NCBI GenBank assembly: GCA_947247005.1 | Contig: OX365955.1 | Coordinates: 47,533,822 to 47,597,821 of the forward strand | Direction: 5' to 3' | DNA: 64,000 bases | Source of the DNA: Spisula solida | Lineage: Eukaryota > Mollusca > Bivalvia > Venerida > Mactridae | In this document: one piece after another, positions 39,501 to 51,400 of the stretch | Numbering within the stretch: position 1 is the first letter of the stretch | Layout of the letters: each line of letters begins with the position of its first letter | Notes under the pieces: model-generated | What the model was told of the DNA's origin: nothing | Database searches by the model: none | What the model saw: the letters and a program-made list of their open reading frames with translations, nothing else | Made by a program: the position numbers and the translations under genes

Positions 39501-42500
39501 ATATATGATAACATTTGAACTGATATTATGCTCAAGATGAGGTTTTCAGGAGAGCGTGGTCCACTTAGGTTAACTGGTTGTTGTACCGAACTGAAACACA
39601 TTGAAAGGCACCAACATCTAAACAACACTCCTATTCTTCAGAATGCGTCTATGGCTATTGGAGCGTTTGCTGTGACTGCAGACAGAGAAGAACGTATATC
39701 ATTTTCCTACACCATAATGTCTTCCTCCGTTAGTATTCTGTTGAAACGAGCAATAGATACCACCAACTACTTTCAGGTAACTGATATACGTTTTAGGGCT
39801 AAAAGTAAAACAAATGTAACTCTCTACATGATGCTTACACCTTTTGACGTTTCGAGTATATTTCCACACGAAAGTGTAATAAGTTTTTAAACATAAATTT
39901 ACATGCAGATTCATTAATGATTTATTCCCGAAAAACAGGTCTATGAAACACTGTATCTGACTGAAAAAAATGAAAAAATGAGAAAAAATGGCGCTTTACA
40001 CAATATAAAACAAAACAAGCAATGTACATTTGTATGTCTATAATTATGTGTTTTGTTTTACAGTTTCTAGGACCATTTTCCGAGTTGTTGTGGCTGATGA
40101 TCGTTGTCTTCTTTCTGGTGGTTGGCTTTGGTCTATACTTCATGGCGAGGTTTGATTCAACACAGATAGGATCGGAACAGAAGTTTGATTTAAGGGAGAG
40201 TATGTGGTACTCGCTGACAGTATTACTGCAAGGTAGGTACTCGCTGACTGTATTGTTGCAAGGTAGGTACTCGCTGACAGTATTGTTGCAAGGTAGGTAC
40301 TCACTGACAGTATTGCTGCAAGGTAGGTACTCACTGACAGTATTGCTGCAAGGTAGGTACGCACCGACTGTATTGCTGCAAGGTAGGTACTCACCGACTG
40401 TATTGCTGCAAGGTAGGTACTCATTGACTGTATTGCTGCAAGATAGGTACTCACTGACAGTATGATTACAAGGTAGGTACTCTCTGACTGTATTGTTGCA
40501 AGGTAGGTACTCACTGACTGTATTGCTGCAAGGTAGGTACTCACTGACAGTATTGTTGCAAGGTAGGTACTCGTTGACAGTATTGTTGCAAGGTAGGTAG
40601 TCACTGACTGTATTACTGCAAGGTAGGTAGTCACTGACTGTATTATTACAAGGTAGGAACTCATTGACTGTATTGCTGCAAGGTTGGTACTCACTGATAG
40701 TATTACTACAAGGTAGGTACTCACTGACTGTATTACTGAAAGGTAGGTACTCACTGACTGTATTACTGCAAGGTAGGTACTCACTGACTGTATTGCTGCA
40801 AGGTAGGTACTCACTGACTGTATTACTACAAGGTAGGTACGCACCGACTGTATTGCTGCAAGGTAGGTACTCACCGACTGTATTGCTGCAAGGTAGGTAC
40901 TCATTGACTGTATTGCTGCAAGACAGGTACTCGCTGACAGTATTACTGCAAGGTAGGTACTCACTGACTGTATTACTGCAAGGTAGGCACTCATCGACTG
41001 TATTGCTGCAAGGTAGGTACTCACTGATATTATTACCACAAAGTAGGTACCAACTGACAGTATTATTTCAAGGTAGGTACTCACTGACTGTATTGCTGCA
41101 AGGTAGGTACTCACTGAATGTATTGCTGCAAGTTATGTACTCACTGACAGTATTACTGCAAGGTAGGTACTCAATGACTGTATTGCTGCAGGGTAGGTAC
41201 TCACTGACAGTATTGCTGCAAGGTAGGTACTCACTGACAGTATTGCTGCAAGGTAGGTACTCACTGACTGTATTACTGCAAGGTAGGTACTCACTGACTG
41301 TATTGCTGCAAGGTAGGTACTCACTGACTGTATTACTACAAGGTAGGTACTCACTGACTGTATTACTGCAAGGTAGGTAGTCACTGACTGTATTGCTGCA
41401 AGGTAGATAGTCACTGACTGTATTGCTGCAAGGTAGGTACTCACTGACAGTATTGCTGCAAGGTAGGTACTCACTGACTGTATTACTGCAAGGTAGATAC
41501 TCACCGACTGTATTGCTGCAAGGTAGGTACTCACTGACTGTATTACTACAAGGTAGGTACTCACTGACTGTATTACTGCAAGGTAGGTAGTCACTGACAG
41601 TATTATTACAAGACAGGTACTCACTGACTGTATTGCTGCAAGGTAGGTACTCACCGACTGTATTGCTGCAAGGTAGGTACTCACTGACTCTATTGCTGCA
41701 AGGTAGGTACTCACTGACTGTATTACTGCAAGGTAGGTACTCACTGACTGTATTACTACAAGGTAGGTACTCACCGACTGTATTATTACAAGGTAGGTAC
41801 TCACTGACTGTATTGCTGCAAGGTAGGTACTCACCGACTGTATTGCTGCAAGGTAGGTACTCACTGACTGTATTACTACAAGGTAGGTACTCACTGACTG
41901 TAATATTACAAGGTGGGTACTCACTGACTCTATTGCTGCAAGGTAGGTACTCACTGACTCTATTGCTGCAAGGTAGGTACTCACTGACTCTATTGCTGCA
42001 AGGTAGGTACTCACTGACTCTATTGCTGCAAGGTAGGTACTCACTGACTCTATTGCTGCAAGGTAGGTACTCACTGACTCTATTGCTGCAAGGTAATACG
42101 ATGTTCATTTCTCGTTCAGTTGTGTTTTGTGTATTATGCCGTGTATTTGTTTGATTTAAGGGAGAGTATGTGGTACTCGCTGACAGTATTACTGCAAGGT
42201 AGGTACTCGCTGACTGTATTGTTGCAAGGTAGGTACTCGCTGACAGTATTGTTGCAAGGTAGGTACTCACTGACAGTATTGCTGCAAGGTAGGTACTCAC
42301 TGACAGTATTGCTGCAAGGTAGGTACGCACCGACTGTATTGCTGCAAGGTAGGTACTCACCGACTGTATTGCTGCAAGGTAGGTACTCATTGACTGTATT
42401 GCTGCAAGATAGGTACTCACTGACAGTATGATTACAAGGTAGGTACTCTCTGACTGTATTGTTGCAAGGTAGGTACTCACTGACTGTATTGCTGCAAGGT

Positions 42501-45500
42501 AGGTACTCACTGACAGTATTGTTGCAAGGTAGGTACTCGTTGACAGTATTGTTGCAAGGTAGGTACTCACTGACTGTATTACTGCAAGGTAGGTAGTCAC
42601 TGACTGTATTATTACAAGGTAGGAACTCATTGACTGTATTGCTGCAAGGTTGGTACTCACTGATAGTATTACTACAAGGTAGGTACTCACTGACTGTATT
42701 ACTGCAAGGTAGGTACTCACTGACTGTATTGCTGCAAGGTAGGTACTCACTGACTGTATTACTACAAGGTAGGTACGCACCGACTGTATTGCTGCAAGGT
42801 AGGTACTCACCGACTGTATTGCTGCAAGGTAGGTACTCATTGACTGTATTGCTGCAAGACAGGTACTCACTGACAGTATTACTGCAAGGTAGGTACTCAC
42901 TGACTGTATTACTGCAAGGTAGGCACTCATCGACTGTATTGCTGCAAGGTAGGTACTCACTGATATTATTACTACAAAGTAGGTACCAACTGACAGTATT
43001 ATTACAAGGTAGGTACTCACTGACTGTATTGCTGCAAGGTAGGTACTCACTGAATGTATTGCTGCAAGTTATGTACTCACTGACAGTATTACTGCAAGGT
43101 AGGTACTCAATGACTGTATTGCTGCAGGGTAGGTACTCACTGACAGTATTGCTGCAAGGTAGGTACTCACTGACAGTAATGCTGCAAGGTTGGTACTCAC
43201 TGACTGTATTACTGCAAGGTAGGTACTCACTGACTGTATTGCTGCAAGGTAGGTACTCACTGACTGTATTACTACAAGGTAGGTACTCACTGACTGTATT
43301 ACTGCAAGGTAGGTAGTCACTGACTGTATTGCTGCAAGGTAGGTAGTCACTGACTGTATTGCTGCAAGGTAGGTACTCACTGACAGTATTGCTGCAAGGT
43401 AGGTACTCACTGACTGTATTACTGCAAGGTAAATACTCACCGACTGTATTGCTGCAAGGTAGGTACTCACTGACTGTATTACTACAAGGTAGGTACTCAC
43501 TGACTGTATTACTGCAAGGTAGGTAGTCACTGACAGTATTATTACAAGGTAGGTACTCACTGACTGTATTGCTGCAAGGTAGGTACTCACCGACTGTATT
43601 GCTGCAAGGTAGGTACTCACTGACTCTATTGCTGCAAGGTAGGTACTCACTGACTGTATTACTGCAAGGCAGGTACTCACTGACTGTATTACTACAAGGT
43701 AGGTACTCACTGACTGTATTACTACAAGGTAGGTACTCACCGACTGTATTATTACAAGGTAGGTACTCACTGACTGTATTGCTGCAAGGTAGGTACTCAC
43801 CGACTGTATTGCTGCAAGGTAGGTACTCACTGACTGTATTACTACAAGGTAGGTACTCACTGACTGTAATATTACAAGGTAGGTACTCACTGACTCTATT
43901 GCTGCAAGGTAGGTACTCACTGACTGTAATATTACAAGGTGGGTACTCACTGACTCTATTGCTGCAAGGTAGGTACTCACTGACTCTATTGCTGCAAGGT
44001 AGGTACTCACTGACTCTATTGCTGCAAGGTAGGTACTCACTGACTCTATTGCTGCAAGGTAGGCACTCACTGACTCTATTGCTGCAAGGTAATACGATGT
44101 TCATTTCTCGTTCAGTTGTGTGTTGTGTATTATGCCGTGTATTTGTGGTCTGTGTTGTTTCTATGTTTTCTGTGCTTGACTGGTTCAGTTTAGAGCTGGA
44201 TTCTCTATCCGATCTTTTTCATGTAACGTTACATAATATTAACCGGTATGATGTTATACAAAGGGCTTGTGTGCTCATGTTCTATTCATTTTGAACTGCG
44301 TTTAGTTTGAACATTCATTTTTTACATCTGTCATCTTATTGAAATGATGAGACACATACTTCTATTTAACCTATAACCCAACGAACGGTTGCTATGAAGT
44401 GAACTGTCCTTAGTCATTAGTTTACAGTTCTATGCCCGGGTGGACCCCAATTGATGTCCCTTCGTCCATATCACTAACCCGAGCTTCGATTGTCGAATAA
44501 AATGTCTTAAATGAAATAATATCAAGATGAATGTGTTTGAAAAATAAAATGTCGTTTCCCTGTATGTGTGTTTTCGTATAAAACGTAAGTCTTGATTGTT
44601 CACACATAGCTTATACTTAGGAACGGGTCGTACATGGAAGTGGCCATAAGCACACAAGCATTTCCTTCAGTCTATGGATTATATACGATGTCGCCTGGTG
44701 GACTTTATTTATTATTATTATTGTAAGTGTGTATGTGTATACAGGTACAGCAGAATACTCTCCGGAAACAACATCCATGAGAACCATTGTTGCTTTCTTC
44801 TGGTTCTGTACCCTCGTTATTAATGCTGCATACACTGCAAACCTGGCCGCATTCCTCACCTTACAGCAGATAGACGATCGTCTGAAAACTGTTGATGCAA
44901 TGGCCAGACAGTCTACAGTGAAGTATGGCGTGCTAAATAACACTGATCTCATGCAGTTCTTCCAAGATTCAAGGTAAGGTTCAAACGTTAATATACGACG
45001 TAGTTTCTTGATTTCATCGACTAATTCGGTTTCATCTCTGAATTAACTCAGAATTATCGCAAATTAACTTTGATACACGGAACAATCGTTGCCTTCTATC
45101 TGTGTGGTGAATTTACAACCACTACAATAATCGACTATATCAATTTGATACCATCAATTCATTATTTACGGTATTTGCGGTAAATTGTCCGCAAAATTGC
45201 TCACTAGCAACAATCATTTGTGAAGCAAATTAACAAAAATGTCCAATTGTTTTTTAAATGAAATAAAAAGGTGCATGTATATCTTGTATTGAAAAGAGTG
45301 GAACAGTTTATAAAAATGAATGTGTGTGAATCATTGCTCCGCCAAAGTTGATTATTATTAAAACATGATTTCCTCCACAGAGAAGATCCCTATGAACGTA
45401 TGTGGGCCTTTATGAAATTGAACGAGGATGTTTCTTTGCTGAGGTCGCGTTCAGATGGATTAAAATACGTCTTAAATGGGGTAAAGAATGGCGACTATAT

Positions 45501-47670
45501 ATACTTGGATGATGACGTCATCAACAATTATTACGCACAGAAAAACTGTGACCTTGAATCGATTCAACAGAACTTTGGGATAAAGCATTTCAGTATGGGA
45601 TTCCCTAAAGGGGCACCGTATCGCAGTGATATTAACCAGGCATTGTTGGCCCTGAAGGAAGATGGTACACTGGATCGATTAAGAGACAGGTATGAATATA
45701 ATACATGGTGTGTTCGTGATGTTAAAGGATTAATAATATACATAATACTATTATCAAAAGGTCCAACATTGTTCTTACCATTCTGGTATTAAAACCGCTC
45801 TGTACTATTCGGATTGTGGAACTCTGCGCTAGCAGGTTGACCGAATTAAGGTTTTCAGGGGCTTGTCTATTTCCAAGATGTAATGCTAAAATTAACACTT
45901 CATTTACCGGGTACCACAGGAATTTGAAATTCTATCAATAAAATACCATAGCAATTGACGACTTCAAAATCTCAACATTCATCAATATAAGAGTCATTAT
46001 ATTAATGAATAGAGAAACTAGCTGGCTGAGTAATGTGAAATAAGTCCTTTTGAAAGTGTGCGATTCTTACATAAATTTCTGTCTCCGATATTTCAGATGG
46101 TGGGACAGTAAGTCTAACTGCACACAGCAGATATCTGGTGAGAAGAAAGTGAACTCAGCATCAGAACTCGATATCTCCAACATGTTCGGTGTTTTTATTG
46201 TTCTCATCGCATTCACCGTTCTTGCTATACTCTATGAAATCGGCGTCAGTATCTTCAAGTTTGTCCGGGCAAGAAATCAGAAAAAGGTTATTATAGTAAT
46301 TTAGTTGGTAAGATATCGCACTAAACACATATTTTGCGCATGCGCATTTATTCTTACAATTCTAACTCAACACAACTTAAAACATGATATGTATTCATCT
46401 GTTTATAATAATTTAAAATACGTACAAGTCCACCTCACATACCTCAAAACATGTACCAAAACAATACAATTAAAGTCCTCTTCAATACATGTACTGTAAA
46501 CCCTAAATTAAAGATTACCTCAATATATGTACCGTAAAACGTCAAGTAAAGACCACCACAATACATGAACTGTACTATATGTACCGTAAAACGTCAAGTA
46601 AAGACCACCACAATACATGAACTGTACTATATGTACCGTAAAACGTCAAGTAAAGACCACCACAATACATGAACTGTACTATATGTACCGTAAAACGTCA
46701 AGTAAAGACCACCACAATACATGAACTGTACTATATATACCGTAAAACGTCAAGTAAAGACCACCACAATACATGAACTGTACAATATGTACCGTAAAAC
46801 TACAATTAAAGACAACCTCAAGAATAATACCGATTCCAAATTACGAAAAACGTTTCCAAGTTCATTTTCACTGTGTAAGTTTTGGAGAGTGTTATTGTTG
46901 CAGTTTTACTGTTCATTTTGTTTCAGTAAACAGTAATTAAATTGTACATATTATGATTCTTGATTATATACTTATATGTGACATTATGCTATGTATTAGT
47001 TATGGACTAGTATAACTAAGTAATACTATTATGCAAATGTAAACATTAACATTTCATAGTTTGTAACAGAGTCGTTGCATGGTGGCAATATTTATCAGCG
47101 CTTACGGAGTAATTGTATAATTATTATAATACTCATTTCACGTTCACATTAACATAATAGTTTGGGTATTTTGGTGAATAGGCTGTATCTTCGCGAATTC
47201 CAAAAATGAACATTATTTATTGTTAGCGCTTAAGCAGTTCCTCCTTAAGGATTAAAAAGACTACCCGTGTAATTATCCTGACATTATTCCTATCAGTCGT
47301 TTACTTGTGCTAATATGCTTCAGCAAGCATAGCAGCTACCACAGTGCCCGATTTAACTACTTTGGCACAGCCTTGGATCGAACCAATCATTACTTCTTCC
47401 CGATACGGACATCCTCAATCCTGTACGATCAGGACCATCGGTCTGTTTGTGAATGAATAGTTACAAGAATTGCAGCCAACAAGTATCCTCGTGGACAGTA
47501 AACCGGGTGTCAAAATTTATCCGCTTGTTAAAATACAAATGTATGTATAATGTTGCAATTTATATATTAATTGTTATTCACAGAAAGATGGTCAAAACGG
47601 CGAAGTAGAAGAGAAACCACATGGGAATAGTGTTCAGTTTGCTGTCGACGAAGAGACCATAAAACATTAA
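27507..47670 (+). CDS. Ionotropic glutamate receptor subunit (AMPA/kainate-like), 16 exons, 892 aa
   Basis: Paralogue of the minus-strand receptor. Exons: 27507-27600, 28948-29109, 32299-32535, 32998-33242, 33854-33907, 34230-34323, 34881-35044, 37951-38160, 38398-38514, 38758-38940, 39642-39776, 40064-40232, 44745-44973, 45381-45689, 46097-46286, 47584-47670. Phases are consistent throughout (1,1,1,0,0,1,0,0,0,0,0,1,2,2,0), giving 2679 nt with a TAA stop. It opens with a signal peptide (MMNITLSMLRVIIVFMCPFL). The amino-terminal domain spans about 32-455. S1 begins DEPFVMK (460), with ligand Arg535. M1 is about 570-592. The pore loop is WYSLTVLLQGTAEYSP (613-628) with Gln621 at the Q/R site. 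M3 has YTANLAAF (651-658), S2 has Asp742, and M4 is about 830-848. Ala530 stands where AMPA receptors have a ligand-contacting Thr. The intron after 40232 contains about 3.8 kb of repeats of the exon end plus donor. The last donor (AAG|GTTATT) is weak; reading through would end the protein at 46302-46304 instead. Confidence 0.92.
31590..31662 (+). repeat. tRNA-like relic (SINE head or tRNA pseudogene)
   Basis: It contains an A box TAGCTCAGTGG (31597-31607), a B box GGTTCAAATCC (31640-31650) at normal spacing, and a five-pair anticodon-like stem (TCGTC/GGCGA) closing a six-base loop. The acceptor stem does not pair and the T-stem is damaged, so it is not a plausible working tRNA. It lies in an intron of the plus-strand receptor. 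Confidence 0.55.
31950..32070. repeat. Short degenerate tandem repeat (GCAAATTATGTAGGGT)
   Basis: The motif GGCAAATTATGTAGGGT recurs about four times with variable spacers between 31935 and 32070. It is intronic, between receptor exons 29109 and 32299. No function is evident. Confidence 0.6.
40204..42094 (+). repeat. 30 bp minisatellite block A, made of exon end plus 5' splice site
   Basis: About 63 head-to-tail 30 bp units. The first unit is the real end of the receptor pore exon (TACTCGCTGACAGTATTACT then GCAAG) and its donor GTAGGTAC; the exon/intron boundary is 40232/40233. Each unit repeats the same codons (reading YSLTVLLQGR) and a donor-like AAG|GTAGGT. Units vary mainly at ACAG/ACTG and ATTACTGCA/ATTGCTGCA/ATTGTTGCA. 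The first units are open in frame with the exon up to a TGA near 40462. The array begins inside coding sequence and fills nearly half of the 4.5 kb intron. Confidence 0.97.
42150..44091 (+). repeat. 30 bp minisatellite block B, tandem duplicate of block A
   Basis: Starts with TTTGATTTAAGGGAGAGTAT, an exact copy of the exon sequence at 40184, followed by about 64 units in the same unit order as block A. The offset is 1966 bp at the left end and 1996 bp at the right end, so block B has one extra 30 bp unit. Both blocks end in GGTAATACGATGTTCATTTC. The 5' piece lacks a splice acceptor, so it is a partial exon copy and not a usable exon. Long minus-strand open frames across both blocks are artefacts of a 30 bp period. 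Confidence 0.95.
46531..46800. repeat. 52 bp minisatellite, about 5 copies
   Basis: Units beginning ACCGTAAAACGTCAAGTAAA recur at 46531, 46583, 46635, 46687, 46739 and (partial) 46791. It lies in the last intron of the plus-strand receptor and is unrelated in sequence to the flanking exons. Confidence 0.93.
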
Positions 47671-48438
47671 AACTATGTCACGTGACTGACTCGAGAGCAG
47701 ACAAGTCATCGTGATGTTTGCAGTGACGTTATATTTATCTTCTGTTGAAATGCGTCCTCACATTTGTTGTGTTTTCGTTTTGTCAATAGACACGTGAACA
47801 CTGTGTTTTGAAACAGTTGACGTTATTTGTCAGTTTATATTTATATTGAATTACAAATGTATATGATCTGGTTTTATTGTTAACAAGTGTGCGTTTTCGT
47901 TATTTATCAATTTTATGAGATAGTACTATGGTTTGCAGACACATGAATTTGTTTGTTTCTTTGTACTCACCCATATCCTTATACCTTAAACACCATTCAA
48001 ACACCATATTCGTATTATCATATATATTATATTCTATAAAATAATTGACCTATACAAACCACGTTACTCAGACAACGTGTTTTAGCTTCATTGATTTTTC
48101 GTTGTCAACATTACATTTTTTTTAACGTTTACTTTCGAAAAAGTGATTTTTATTAGTATCCTGTTACATGCAGCAATGAGGGGCCTGACAGTGTTTGTTT
48201 ATCAGGTCATTTTTGACATTACTGCACTTAAACATCGCCAACCTTTACAATAATATCTGCTATTGTAATATTATGTTAAACATATCTAAACAATATAATT
48301 ATCTATGTAGCAATAAAAGCGACACGTACAACTACACGCAACTTAATATTATTTCTTTTACATGACGCTTTGTTGTCAGCCAAATCATATTTCCATCTCT
48401 GAATAATTATAGCATTATATAGATAAAGCCAATATGAC
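47671..48438. other. Convergent intergenic spacer
   Basis: 3' flank shared by the plus-strand receptor and the minus-strand amine oxidase, which are transcribed toward each other. AT-rich, with no exon. No clear AATAAA for the receptor was identified. Confidence 0.5.
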
Positions 48439-51400
48439 TTAATAACTGTCGGGTTCGGAACATTGTTCGAAGTTAGGTTCAGATTGTATAAATGTACCGT
48501 CATTATTCTTAACGTGTTCCGGCATATCAAACGATGCCGTTCGGTCAAAGAAGTTAAAAGGTCTCAACATGAAACCAGTTTCTACTCGGACAGTCATCGG
48601 CATGTCTTCAGTGGTAGGAATATGGAGGAATCCAACAGTTATCCAGTTCACAAGGTCCTCATCAACTATGTTTTCGCCATCAATTTGTTTATCAAGATTA
48701 TATGTTGGATGGTCCATTCTGTTGATGTCATAGATTGACGTCAGTGTTTGCTCCTCCTCTTTCCGTTTCGTGACGCTGCAGTGGTATTTTGTGAACGACA
48801 GTGCATTAAGTAAGGGATGTGTTTTAAGGGCTTGACTACCTGAAATTACAGAAATATGTAAATAATTAAATAATTAAATATGAGATGTATTGAACAGGGC
48901 TGGTATTCACAAAATATCTTAAGGGAAAACTTAAATATATTAACTTAAGTTAAGAAATTGAGCTGCACATATTTCCCAAGAAACAAAGAATAATCCATGC
49001 TTCCTTTGTGATTATTGTAGCTCTGTACATAATGCTTCTAAACTATGTAAAGCATTTCATGATTAGCTGATACAATTAAGGAAAATTTAAGAATTTAAGA
49101 AAATTGTAAGATTTCTTCTAAGATGCTTTGTGAATACCACCCAGGCCAGTCTGTGTAAAGTTTTCAGTGTTTCTATTGAAGTTATAAAGTTCTACATGTC
49201 CTGCAATAAGGAAAACGCTACACTACTTGACATCATACGTCACACTACTTGACATCATACGTAACACTACTTGACATCATACGTCACTCTACTTGACATC
49301 ATACGTCACATAACTTGACATCATACGTCACTCTACTTGACATCATACGTCACATTACTTGACATCATACGTCACACTACTTAACATCATACGTCACACT
49401 ACTTAACATCATACGTCACATTACTTGACATCATACGTCACTCTACTTGACATCATAGGTCACCTTACTTGACATCATACGTCACACTACTTAACATCAT
49501 ACGTCACTCTACTTGACATCATAGGTCACCTTACTTGACATCATACGTCACACTACTTAACATCATACGTCACACTACTTGACATCATACGTCACACTAC
49601 TTAACATCATACGTCACACTACTTGACATCATAGGTCAACTTACTTGACATCATACGTCACATTATTTGACATCATACGTCACACTACTTGACATCATAC
49701 GTCACATTACTTGACATCATACGTCACATTACTTGACATCATACGTCACACTACTTGACATCATACGTCACTCTACTTGACATCATACGTCACACTACTT
49801 GACATCATACGTCACATTACTTGACATCATACGTCACACTACTTGACATCATTGGTTGTATGTATGTTTAATTTTTGAATGGTTAGTTTTATTGATAAAG
49901 CAACAAATTGGCAAACATTGGGCGTTAAATGTTGGAACGGCGTGATACTGTTTAGTTACTAAGACACACTGGCTAAGTTGAAACACCGATAACAATGGTG
50001 CATAATGTACATCTCAAAAGAAATTCATAATGTACGCGTGTACATATCATAAACAAGGTATCTATACCAAATGTTCATCAGGCGCTGGCAGTTTGTAGAC
50101 AGACATTCAGATCGACAGATGAATGTTTGATACCCGGCATGTACATGTTCATGTTACCCAACACTTGTACATTGGCTACTGTCGTGTCCATCGTATGCAA
50201 TAGAGTAGACAATTACATGTGGACGAGCAAGTTGGCACTGGTACACACTGGTTAGGTCCACCGATCGTTATAGGAATGTGAAGGTTTGCAAACGGTGCCA
50301 AACTCCATGGAAACCAACACCCGCACATATAACTGGACACTATTTCAAGCCAAACAGTTTTATACATAACAATGACACGAATTGTACGATGTGTGTAAAC
50401 CTTATTTGTACATTAATGAGAAAGGCAATTGTAGGTGATATTAAAGGGTAACTGACCTGTTGCCAGTGGAACAATCTGGTAGCCTCTTTCCACTCCCCAT
50501 TCGTTCTTCTCTCGTTCATTAACTACCAGCATAAAACCTTGATTATCTGGAGCCTTGATTCCTCGTTCTGTCTCCACTTTCTTCCATTCGATATATCTCG
50601 TCTCATTGTATATAAAATATTCTGGTGCCTTCGTTATTTTCGAATTTTGTGTTTTAAGAGCTTCTAATTGAGAACCAGCCTTCCATTCGACAATTTGGAA
50701 TGTATTGTTCTTATCGATAATGTCAAAGTCAACTTTAAATCCGAACATATGATCGTGTACTGGGCCTGTCATATATTCTCCTAGTCTGTAACCAAAAGCG
50801 TCTCTTGTTTTGTCGGGAGAATTTGGGTTAGTTTCATCCCAGAAAGCGGCCTGAATGTAGCCACTAGCTTTAGCGTGTGTGAATATTTTGCCGTCAAGGT
50901 GAAAGTGCGTTTCAAATGTATAGTCATAATTGCCAATTACAACGGGTGTTCGGACAACTAGATGCCGGTCTCTCATTCCGGCTTCAAACGAATATGAAAC
51001 ATGTCTCCAAAGTGCTTCTTGTCCGTCTGCTTCAAATATACACATAGATTGCATATCGTATGCTTTATTTGTTTTATGCCACCAGAATGAGGTATTCAAG
51101 ACCGTGCCATATTCCGGGCAATCAATGCCGGACATAATCTTGGTAGGAGAATCTCCTCCCATTATGCTATAAGTTGCGTCCGCGTAGATAATATTATTCT
51201 GAGAATGTGAATCTGTCGCGTAATTCAGTGATATATCATTTACAGCATGTTCATAGATGATTCGTTCTTTTTGGAAGATGATATTAAACAAAGCAGGACC
51301 ACGGATTTGTCCGCCGCTTATTTCAAAACTCCAGTCCATCCATTTAACCTGAGTACCGCGTATTTCATACCGTGGTCCGGTCGGATAATATGTCCTAGGT

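Noticed and set aside
40140..44104. Minus-strand open frames of 313-660 codons across the 30 bp arrays
   Set aside because: They read SEYLPCSNTV- or STYLAAIQSV-type repeats in several frames at once, as expected when a stop-free 30 bp unit is repeated. No splice sites, start context or known domain supports them.
49219..49852. CRISPR-like array
   Set aside because: The repeats are directly contiguous with no unique spacers, and the sequence is from an animal genome.
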